64,000 nucleotides of DNA, taken from the NCBI RefSeq assembly GCF_003315035.1, contig NZ_QNRE01000002.1:496001-560000 (forward strand), written 5' to 3'. Position numbers and translations under genes: made by a program. Origin of the DNA: Nocardia puris. Its GTDB lineage: Bacteria > Actinomycetota > Actinomycetes > Mycobacteriales > Mycobacteriaceae. Positions 57,491-64,000 of the stretch are shown here, in pieces. The notes under the pieces are model-generated. The model searched no databases and had not been told where the DNA came from. It saw only the letters and a program-made list of their open reading frames with translations. Numbering within the stretch: position 1 is the first letter of the stretch; each line of letters starts with the position of its first letter.

Positions 57491-58521
57491 GCGGTGCCGT
57501 GGACGGCCTCGCCGAGCGCCGCGATGACCCGGCCCGTGTTCGGGCCGAAGCTCAGGATCACCGCGTCGGACATGTCGACCACGCGCTGGTTTCGGCCCGC
57601 CGGGGTCTGCGCGATGCCGGGCACCTTCAGCAGCCCGTCGAGGCCGCCGAGGGAGTCCAGACCGTCGGTCATGACCAGCAGCACGTCGGGTGCGGCGGTG
57701 ATCATGGCTTCGCTGGTGATGGCGGTGAAGGGCTCGGTGAGCCCGGCGGCGGTGCCGGCGTCCTCGCCGCCGATCGCGGCGATCAGCGCGTCGGCGCCGG
57801 AACCGGGCCCGGCGAGCATGGTGATGGCGGCGCTGCGCAGGTAGAGGAACGCGATGCGGGGGCGTTCGCCGTGCGCGGGGACGCCGGCGGAGGCGGCGTC
57901 GATCTCGGCGCGGGTGCGCTCACCCAGCGCGCGGCCGGCGTCGGGGACGCCGAGCGCGGCGGCGACCGCCTCGATTTGGGGCACCACACCTTCCATGGTG
58001 CGTTCCGGATCGAAGTAGACGACGGTGACGCCGGCGGCGCTGAGCTGTTCGCGCACGGCGGGCGCGGCGGTGGTGGTGTCGGTGAGGAACACGGTCGGGC
58101 GCAGCGCCAGGATGGATTCGATATTGAGGGCGCCGTTGCCGCCCGCGACGTTCGGGACCTCGCGCACGGCGGGGAACGACGCCGAGGTGGAGCGGCCGAC
58201 GAGGTTGTCGCCCAGGCCGAGCGCCCACACGATCTGGGCCAGGGTGCCGTAGCGGTCGGAGGCGATGATGCGGTCGGCGGAGGTGACCGTCACGTCGCCG
58301 CCGTCGAAGGAGCGCACGGTCGCGGGCAGCACCGGCGTGGGCGCGGGCCCGATCGGGACCGGGTCGAGATCGTCCACCCGCGCGGTGCTCGGGCCGTGCG
58401 GCTGCGCGGCGCCCGCGTCGTCGCCACCACCGCACGCGGTGACTCCCACGCACAGGACCAGGGCGAGCGCGGCGAGCACGCAGCGCAGCACCGCGGATCG
58501 GACACCGGGGAGGATGCTCAT
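57487..58521 (-). CDS. hmuT: Haem/iron-binding lipoprotein of ABC importer
   Basis: 344 residues. Signal peptide with lipobox VGVTAC (about residue 32), then a PeripBP_2 fold as in HmuT: VTVTSADRIIASDRYG, LALRPTVFLTDTT, IAAIGGEDAGTAAG. The combination with hmuU and hmuV indicates haem import (HmuTUV), though ferric-siderophore import cannot be excluded. ATG 58521 directly follows an iron-box-like sequence. Confidence 0.92.
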   Translation of the reverse strand: MSILPGVRSAVLRCVLAALALVLCVGVTACGGGDDAGAAQPHGPSTARVDDLDPVPIGPAPTPVLPATVRSFDGGDVTVTSADRIIASDRYGTLAQIVWALGLGDNLVGRSTSASFPAVREVPNVAGGNGALNIESILALRPTVFLTDTTTAAPAVREQLSAAGVTVVYFDPERTMEGVVPQIEAVAAALGVPDAGRALGERTRAEIDAASAGVPAHGERPRIAFLYLRSAAITMLAGPGSGADALIAAIGGEDAGTAAGLTEPFTAITSEAMITAAPDVLLVMTDGLDSLGGLDGLLKVPGIAQTPAGRNQRVVDMSDAVILSFGPNTGRVIAALGEAVHGTA

Positions 58522-58535
58522 GCAGGCAAGCCTAA
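58522..58535 (-). promoter_or_regulatory. IdeR/DtxR-like iron box before hmuT
   Basis: On the minus strand it reads TTAGGCTTGCCTGC, ten of fourteen matches to TTAGGCTAACCTAA, directly against the start codon. Placement is the same as for the siderophore-interacting gene (leaderless). Confidence 0.55.
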
Positions 58536-58561
58536 TAGGCGGCCCGCACACGCGGTCGGGC

Positions 58562-59518
58562 TCATTCCGTGCGCGCGCTCACGTCGTCGAGGGCGGCGGC
58601 GATGGCGCGCGGCAGTTCCAGGGTCTCGGCGGCGAGCACCCCGGTGAGCTGGCCGATGTCGCGGGCCCCGACGAACATGCTCGCCACACCGGGCCGATCC
58701 CGGATCCAGGCCAGCGCCACTGCCAGCGGCGAGGTGCCCAGTCCGTCGGCGGCGGTGACCAGCGCGTCCACCACGCGGGTGGCGCGGTCGTCGAGGCGGT
58801 GGCGGATCTCGGCGGCGGTGGCCTCGTCGGCGCCGCGCGAATCGGCGGGCACACCGTTGCGGTATTTGCCGGTGAGGATGCCGCCCGCCAGCGGCGCCGA
58901 CGCGACCAGGCCCACCCCGTGGTGAGACGCGGCGGGCGCGAAGTCGGCTTCGGCGCCGCGCGCCAGCAGCGAGTACGGGGTCTGCGCGGCGGTGACCGTG
59001 GTGATGGCGGCGAGGCTGGCCAGCTGCCACGGGTTGAACCCCCGCACGCCCGCGTAGCGGGTCTTGCCGGAGCGCACGGCGTGTTCTAGAGCGGCGGCGA
59101 CCTCGTCGAGCGGGGTGCGCGCGTCCCACGCCGCGACGTGCCAGATGTCGAGGTGGTCGGTGCCGAGCTCGAGCAGCGTGCGGTCGAGCTGGCGCAGCAG
59201 GCTGCGCCGCGAGGTGTCGATCTCGTCGTGCGCCGGGCCGGGCACCTCGGGCGGGGCGGGGCGCGGGAAGATGCCCGAGCAGCCGCTGAGCACCAGGTCG
59301 TCGCGCGAGACCAGGTCGCCGAGCAGGTCGGCGAGGATGCGCTGGGCCGTGCCACCGGTGTAGGCGGGGGAGGTGTCGACCAGGGTGCCGCCCGCGTCGA
59401 CGAACGCCTCCAGCTGCGACCGGGCGTCGTCGGGGTCGGTATGCGAACCCCAGGTATGGGTCGCCAGTCCCATCCGCGACACCCGAAGCCCGCTGCGGCC
59501 GACCGTCCGCTGTTCCAT
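58562..59518 (-). CDS. Aldo/keto reductase
   Basis: 318 residues. (beta/alpha)8-barrel with VDTSPAYTGGTAQRI carrying the catalytic Asp and Tyr, and DHLDIWHVAAWD; the usual His is replaced in this segment as in several AKR subgroups. C-terminal PLAVALAWIRDRPGVASMFVGA is the NADPH-binding region. ATG 59518 (GTG 59521 also possible). Located 40 bp upstream of hmuT on the same strand. Substrate unknown. Confidence 0.88.
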   Translation of the reverse strand: MEQRTVGRSGLRVSRMGLATHTWGSHTDPDDARSQLEAFVDAGGTLVDTSPAYTGGTAQRILADLLGDLVSRDDLVLSGCSGIFPRPAPPEVPGPAHDEIDTSRRSLLRQLDRTLLELGTDHLDIWHVAAWDARTPLDEVAAALEHAVRSGKTRYAGVRGFNPWQLASLAAITTVTAAQTPYSLLARGAEADFAPAASHHGVGLVASAPLAGGILTGKYRNGVPADSRGADEATAAEIRHRLDDRATRVVDALVTAADGLGTSPLAVALAWIRDRPGVASMFVGARDIGQLTGVLAAETLELPRAIAAALDDVSARTE

Positions 59519-59573
59519 CACCGCATCCCCGCTTTCGTCACGGCGCCAAGCCTACGTTCCGGCCGTGCAGTAT

Positions 59574-59623
59574 TGAGGCAGTGGCGCGGCCGCACAACTG
59601 AGGCGGTGGCGCGGCCGCACACG
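59574..59623 (+). repeat. 25-bp tandem repeat
   Basis: Two copies in direct contact, TGAGGCAGTGGCGCGGCCGC... and TGAGGCGGTGGCGCGGCCGC..., identical at 22 of 25 positions. It lies in the 308-bp region between the divergent aldo/keto reductase and uppP genes, which otherwise shows nothing recognised. Confidence 0.8.
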
Positions 59624-59826
59624 CTCCGGCGGCATCCGCGGTTCCTCGCCCCGATGCCGTACTCAGGCGGCCGCGCGGTCTCGGAGCGGCGGCGGCCGGG
59701 CGCGCTCGGGCGCGCGGGAACGGGTACTGTCGCTGCGGTATTGCGGCGCCGGGACCCCTCCGGCGCCGGTGCTGGACCAATTGCCCAGTAGGAATTGATC
59801 TTTCGGGCAGCGGACGAGGAGGTTGC

Positions 59827-60768
59827 GTGGGCGAGTCGATGACCTGGGTGCAGGCGCTGGTCCTCGGTCTTGTGCAAGGGCTGACGGAGTTCCTGCCGGT
59901 CTCCTCGTCCGGTCACCTGCGCATCGTGTCCTCGGTGTTCTTCGGTGAGGACGCGGGCGCCTCGTTCACCGCGGTCACCCAGCTCGGCACCGAGGCCGCC
60001 GTGCTGGTGTACTTCGCCAAGGACATCGTGCGGATCGTCAAGGCGTGGTTCGCCGGGATCGCGCTGCGCCTGAGCGCCCGCAGCAAGCAGCCGGTGCCGA
60101 TCCACGACCAGGTCACCACGAAGTTGCCGGTCGTCACCGGCTCGGCCCCCTACGGCCCCGATCCGGACGCCCAGCGCGACCTGGACTACCGCATCGGCTG
60201 GTATGTGATCATCGGCACCATCCCGATCGGTGTGCTCGGGTTCCTGTTCAAGGACGAGATCCGCACGGTGGCCCGCAACCTGTGGCTGGTGTCGTTCATG
60301 CTGATCGCGTTCGCGCTGGTCATCGCGGCCGCCGAGTACTACGGCGCCAAGGCCCGCCCGATCGAGCAGCTCACCACCCGCGACGGCATCATCATGGGCC
60401 TGGCGCAGTGCCTCGCGCTGATTCCGGGCGTGTCGCGGTCGGGGGCGACGTCCTCGGCCGGCCTGTTCCTGGGTCTCGAGCGCGAGGCGGCGGTGCGGTT
60501 CTCGTTCCTGCTCGCCATCCCCGCCGTGACGGCGTCGGGCCTGTTCAGCCTGCCCGACGCGTTCGAACCGGCCGGTGAGGGACTCAACGCCTCCGGGCCG
60601 CAGCTGCTGGTCGCGACGCTGGTCTCGTTCGTCGTCGGCTACGCCTCGGTGGCGTGGCTGCTGAAGTTCGTGGCCAAACATTCGCTGAACTGGTTCGTCG
60701 GCTACCGCATCGTGCTGGGCCTGGTGATCATGGGCCTGCTCGCCGGCGGAGTGGTGTCGGCCACATGA
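59827..60768 (+). CDS. uppP: Undecaprenyl-diphosphatase
   Basis: 313 residues, membrane. UppP/BacA motif [16 protein letters not shown] at the N-terminus and second motif [20 protein letters not shown]. Recycles the undecaprenyl pyrophosphate carrier for cell-wall synthesis. GTG 59827 follows GAGGAGG; ATG at 59839 is an internal alternative. Equivalent of Rv2136c in the conserved mycobacterial order. Confidence 0.95.
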   Translation: MGESMTWVQALVLGLVQGLTEFLPVSSSGHLRIVSSVFFGEDAGASFTAVTQLGTEAAVLVYFAKDIVRIVKAWFAGIALRLSARSKQPVPIHDQVTTKLPVVTGSAPYGPDPDAQRDLDYRIGWYVIIGTIPIGVLGFLFKDEIRTVARNLWLVSFMLIAFALVIAAAEYYGAKARPIEQLTTRDGIIMGLAQCLALIPGVSRSGATSSAGLFLGLEREAAVRFSFLLAIPAVTASGLFSLPDAFEPAGEGLNASGPQLLVATLVSFVVGYASVAWLLKFVAKHSLNWFVGYRIVLGLVIMGLLAGGVVSAT

Positions 60769-60799
60769 GGGCGGGCGCGGCGCTCATTAGGCTGGCCGC

Positions 60800-61543
60800 A
60801 TGACGGTGATCCTGCTGCGGCACGGCGTTTCGACGTCGAACACGGCCCGCACCCTCGCCGGGCGCAGTACCGGCGTCGACCTGACCGAACGCGGCGCCGA
60901 ACAGGCGCGCGCGGTGGCCGAACGACTCGCGGTGCTCCCGATCCGGCGGATCGTGTCCTCGCCGCTGCTGCGCTGCCAGCGCACGGTGGCGCCACTGGCC
61001 GAGAAACTGGGCCTGGAACCGGACCACGACGAGCGCCTGCTCGAGGTCGACTACGGCGACTGGACCGGCCGCCCCATCGCCGAACTGCTCGAGGAACCGC
61101 TGTGGAAGGTCGTGCAGCGGCACGCCTCGGGCGCGGTGTTCCCGTCCGGGGAAGGGCTGGCGCAGGTGCAGGCCCGCGCCGTCGCCGCGATCCGCGAGCA
61201 CGATCGGGTCCTCGGCGAGGAGTACGGCGGCGACGCGCTGTGGGTGGCGTGCACGCACGGTGACGTGATCAAGTCCGTCCTGGCCGACGCCTTCGGCATC
61301 CACCTCGACGGCTTCCAGCGCATCGTCGCCGAACCGGCCTCGATCAGCGTCGTCCGCTACACCCCGACCGCGCCCTATGTGTGGCGGCTCAACGACACCG
61401 GCACCGACCTGGGCGCGCTCGCCGCGCTGACCCCGCCGAACGCCGAGGACCGTCCCGGGGCCGCGTCCTCGGGTCCGATCCCGGGCGGCGAGGTCGCCGG
61501 TGACGCGGATAATGGGAATGCGGAGCGCCGCGATTCCTTGTAA
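60800..61543 (+). CDS. Histidine phosphatase family protein (Rv2135c-like)
   Basis: 247 residues. Catalytic RHG in ILLRHGVSTSN and the second His in WVACTHGDVIKS place it in the phosphoglycerate-mutase-like family (acid phosphatase type). C-terminal tail is Pro/Gly-rich. It begins 32 bp after uppP as in mycobacteria. Confidence 0.92.
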   Translation: MTVILLRHGVSTSNTARTLAGRSTGVDLTERGAEQARAVAERLAVLPIRRIVSSPLLRCQRTVAPLAEKLGLEPDHDERLLEVDYGDWTGRPIAELLEEPLWKVVQRHASGAVFPSGEGLAQVQARAVAAIREHDRVLGEEYGGDALWVACTHGDVIKSVLADAFGIHLDGFQRIVAEPASISVVRYTPTAPYVWRLNDTGTDLGALAALTPPNAEDRPGAASSGPIPGGEVAGDADNGNAERRDSL

Positions 61544-61614
61544 GTGGAGGAGACGGCGGTCCGGGAGTCCGGCGCCGCGCAGGGTCGATCAGGGTCAGGT
61601 ATCAGGAGGTGCAG

Positions 61615-62199
61615 ATGGCACGAGCAATCCATGTATTTCGCACCCCCGATCGTTTCGTCGCCGGGACCGTCGGTGAGCCGGGCGATCGCGCGTTCTATCT
61701 GCAAGCCGTGCAGCAGCCGCGGGTGGTGAGTGTGCTGCTGGAGAAGCAGCAGGTCAAGGTGCTGGCCGACCGTATGGGTCTGCTGCTGGACGAGGTCGCC
61801 CGCCGGTTCGGCGCGCAGGTGCCGCCGCAGGCCGAGGACGTCAACGACGTCGCGCCGCTGGTGACGCCGATCGACGCCGAATTCCGGGTCGGCACCATGG
61901 GGCTGGGCTGGGACGCCGATGCGGGCGCGGTGGTGGTGGAGCTGCTGGCCATCACCGAGACCGAGGTCGACGAGTCGGTGGTGCTCGACGACACCGAGGA
62001 GGGCCCCGACGCGGTGCGGGTGTTCCTCACCCCGATCCAGGCGCGCGAGTTCGCGCTGCGCTCGGCGCGGGTGATCGCGGCGGGCCGCCCGCCGTGTCCG
62101 CTGTGCGGGGAACCGCTCTCGGCGCGGGGGCACATGTGTGTGCGGACCAACGGCTACAAGCGCGGGGACATCTTCGGCGCGGCCGAACTAGAGGAGTGA
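61615..62199 (+). CDS. DUF3090-family protein (Rv2134c-like)
   Basis: 194 residues. MARAIHVFRTPDRFVAGTVG and FYLQAVQQPRVVSVLLEKQQ, with C-terminal zinc-like CPLCGEPLSARGHMC. The family is conserved in actinobacteria beside the next gene and mshC; function unknown. ATG 61615 has AGGAGG in front. Confidence 0.94.
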   Translation: MARAIHVFRTPDRFVAGTVGEPGDRAFYLQAVQQPRVVSVLLEKQQVKVLADRMGLLLDEVARRFGAQVPPQAEDVNDVAPLVTPIDAEFRVGTMGLGWDADAGAVVVELLAITETEVDESVVLDDTEEGPDAVRVFLTPIQAREFALRSARVIAAGRPPCPLCGEPLSARGHMCVRTNGYKRGDIFGAAELEE

Positions 62200-62202
62200 T
62201 GC

Positions 62203-63006
62203 GTGGCGCGGGCGGGCGACGGATTCCACGACGGTGAGCTGACCGTCATCGGGCGGGTGTCGACCGCCAGCAATGTCACGTTGGTGTGCGATATCGACGC
62301 GAACGGCGACGCCCCGCTGCGGGTGGTCTACAAGCCGGTGCGCGGCGAGCGTCCCCTGTGGGATTTTCCCGACGGCACGCTCGCGGGGCGCGAAGTGGCG
62401 TCGTATCTGGTGTCGGAAGCGTTGGGCTGGCACGTGATTCCGGAGACGATCCTGCGCGAGGGCCCGTTCGGGCCCGGGATGGTGCAGCGGTGGGTGACGT
62501 CGGTCGACAACCACACCGAGCGCGGCAACCGGCTCGATCTGGTGGATCTGTGCCCGCCGGGCGCGGTCCCCGACGGTTTCCGCGAGGTGCTGCGCGCCAC
62601 CGACGCCGCCGGCGAGGAGGTGTCGCTCATCCACGCCGACGATCCGCGCCTGCAACGCATGGCGGTGCTGGACGTGCTGCTCAATAACGCCGACCGCAAG
62701 GGCGGGCACGCGCTCGAGGGCACCGACGGCCAGGTCTACGGCGTGGATCACGGCATCTGCCTGCACGAGCAGCCGAAGTTGCGCACGGTGCTGTGGGGGT
62801 GGGCGGGACAGCCGGTCCCGGACGGGTTGGTCGCCGATGTGGCGGCGTTCGCGGCGGAGTTGCCGGGCGCCCCGGCGGACGCGCTGGCCGACCACATCAC
62901 CGACGCCGAGATCGACGCGCTGGCGGCGCGCGCCAAGGAGTTGCTGGATACTCCGGTGATGCCGTTGCCGCGGTCGTCGCGGCCGATTCCCTGGCCGGCG
63001 TTCTAG
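62203..63006 (+). CDS. SCO1664-family protein (Rv2133c-like)
   Basis: 267 residues. N-terminal VIGRVSTASNVTLVCDI and YKPVRGERPLWDFPDGTLAGRE, then LDVLLNNADRKGGHAL and VYGVDHGICLH, the catalytic-like Asp-Asn/Asp-His patches of the PI3/4-kinase-like (HipA-related) fold. It begins four bases after DUF3090. A kinase role is plausible, the substrate is unknown. Confidence 0.93.
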   Translation: MARAGDGFHDGELTVIGRVSTASNVTLVCDIDANGDAPLRVVYKPVRGERPLWDFPDGTLAGREVASYLVSEALGWHVIPETILREGPFGPGMVQRWVTSVDNHTERGNRLDLVDLCPPGAVPDGFREVLRATDAAGEEVSLIHADDPRLQRMAVLDVLLNNADRKGGHALEGTDGQVYGVDHGICLHEQPKLRTVLWGWAGQPVPDGLVADVAAFAAELPGAPADALADHITDAEIDALAARAKELLDTPVMPLPRSSRPIPWPAF

Positions 63007-63243
63007 GGGATTCGTGCGGGGGCGAGTGATGTTGTGGCGCAGGTTCGGCGACCATGATCGGCGCGGGGTGCTTGCGGGCGATGAACGCTGACGCCCGGTT
63101 CGATTCGAGCTGGCACTCGCGTCGATGAGAGCTAAACGGTTGACTTCCCGTCGGAGTCCCATTGTGGCTGTTCACAAAGGGGGTGCCGGGGGTGTGTCCC
63201 GGACGGGCGACCGGGGTGGGCGGCCATGACGGCGACCACACCT

Positions 63244-63249
63244 CTACCC
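63244..63249 (+). promoter_or_regulatory. -10-like TACCCT of mshC
   Basis: Seven bases before the ATG at 63257 with no ribosome-binding sequence between, which would give a leaderless mRNA. No clear -35 seen. Confidence 0.35.
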
Positions 63250-63256
63250 TCGAATC

Positions 63257-64000
63257 ATGCAGTGTTGGTCCGAAACCGCCATCCCGACCGTTCCCGGAGC
63301 AGGGCCACCGTTGCGGTTGTACGACACCGCGGATCGCCGGGTCCGTCCGGTGACGCCGGGCGCCACCGCCACCATGTACGTCTGCGGCATCACCCCCTAC
63401 GACGCCACCCACCTGGGCCACGCCGCCACCTACCTGACCTTCGACCTGGTCAACCGGCTGTGGCGCGACGCCGGGCACGAGGTGCACTACGTGCAGAACG
63501 TCACCGACGTCGACGATCCGCTGTTCGAACGCGCCGAGCGCGACGGGATCGACTGGCGCGACCTCGGTGACCGGGAGATCGAGTTGTTCCGCGAGGACAT
63601 GGCCGCGCTGCGCGTCGCGCCGCCGCGCGAGTACGTGGGCGCGGTCGAGTCGGTGGACGAGGTCGTCGAGTTCGTCGAGAAGTTGCTGGCTTCCGGCGCG
63701 GCGTACGTGGTGGAGGACGCCGAGTACCCGGACGTGTACTTCCGGTCCGACGCGACCGAGCAGTTCGGTTACGAGTCCGGCTACGACCGGGCGACGATGG
63801 AGCGGTTGTTCGCCGAACGCGGCGGCGACCCGGACCGTCCCGGTAAGCGCGACAGCATCGACGCGCTGCTGTGGCGGGCGGCGCGTCCCGGGGAGCCCTC
63901 GTGGCCGTCGCCGTTCGGCGCGGGCCGTCCGGGCTGGCACATCGAGTGTTCGGCGATCGCGTTGAACCGTCTGGGCGCGGAGTTCGACATCCAGGGCGGC
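63257..64000 (+). CDS. mshC: Cysteine:glucosaminyl-inositol ligase MshC, 5' part (continues beyond window)
   Basis: 248 codons are visible with no stop. It is a class-I cysteinyl-tRNA-synthetase-like enzyme that joins cysteine to GlcN-Ins in mycothiol synthesis. Zinc/ATP motifs [23 protein letters not shown] contain the HIGH-type HLGH, and further on [24 protein letters not shown]. The specific features (MQCWSE start and [10 protein letters not shown], with T-x-Y-D typical of MshC) separate it from CysS. Confidence 0.95.
   Translation, partial: MQCWSETAIPTVPGAGPPLRLYDTADRRVRPVTPGATATMYVCGITPYDATHLGHAATYLTFDLVNRLWRDAGHEVHYVQNVTDVDDPLFERAERDGIDWRDLGDREIELFREDMAALRVAPPREYVGAVESVDEVVEFVEKLLASGAAYVVEDAEYPDVYFRSDATEQFGYESGYDRATMERLFAERGGDPDRPGKRDSIDALLWRAARPGEPSWPSPFGAGRPGWHIECSAIALNRLGAEFDIQGG

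Overview
The window is high-GC DNA with actinobacterial gene content. It carries a GlnX-GlnH-PknG signalling operon, mycothiol ligase MshC at the right edge, FadD15-type acyl-CoA ligase, MMPL transporter, MTB12-like lipoprotein, DtxR/IdeR-type iron boxes, many GTG starts and 4-bp ATGA/GTGA overlaps. The right third keeps the gene neighbourhood of the mycobacterial Rv2130c-Rv2141c block. The best guess is a Nocardia or a close mycolic-acid actinomycete; this is inference from gene content, not from a search.

Layout. 1-8.3 kb: one tightly overlapped operon, glnX (partial)-glnH-coiled-coil protein-pknG-PP2C phosphatase-vWA protein-FHA protein, that would sense extracellular amino acids and signal by protein phosphorylation. 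8.3-9.8 kb: small ATPase, small conserved protein, secreted protein. 9.8-13.9 kb: an OmpR-type response regulator without a partner kinase, directly upstream of ectABCD (ectoine and hydroxyectoine synthesis); both promoters carry CGTAA-type repeats. 14.3-17.5 kb (minus): a six-helix membrane Ser/Thr kinase and an Erm-family 23S rRNA methyltransferase. 17.8-20.1 kb: a proline-rich Sel1/TPR protein behind a region with two GTAAC palindromes. 20.5-24.7 kb: oxidoreductases and hypothetical proteins. 24.8-27.6 kb (minus): TetR remnant, Ddn-like F420 enzyme, ankyrin protein, IdeR-controlled siderophore-interacting protein, small alarmone synthetase.

28.4-37 kb is the accessory-looking part. It has two nearly identical tRNA-Leu(GAG) genes in inverted orientation, a 120-135 bp sequence duplication flanking a valine/leucine dehydrogenase gene, fused pseudogene remnants, a possible immunity-type protein, and DNA-damage-type promoter signals (PafBC/RecA-NDp-like and LexA-like). 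37-43 kb: CD225 and DUF2752 membrane proteins, M20 peptidase, PEBP protein, Acg-type nitroreductase homologue, and a DoxX-GNAT-ECF sigma-ZAS anti-sigma operon. 43-48.7 kb: FadD15, stand-alone GTP cyclohydrolase II paired with a PfkB-like protein that lacks the catalytic Asp, and two paralogous small proteins.

48.7-64 kb: lipoprotein-DUF5703-pyrD, a conserved hypothetical gene, MTB12-like lipoprotein plus MMPL transporter, AlkD-like HEAT protein, haem/iron ABC importer hmuTUV with an iron box, aldo/keto reductase, uppP, histidine phosphatase, DUF3090 and SCO1664 proteins, and the 5' part of mshC running off the end.

The strongest candidates for new biology are the extended PknG operon with zinc ribbons on three of its proteins, the RibA plus defective-PfkB pair, the orphan regulator-ectoine arrangement, and the tRNA-Leu inverted pair with its duplicated flank.
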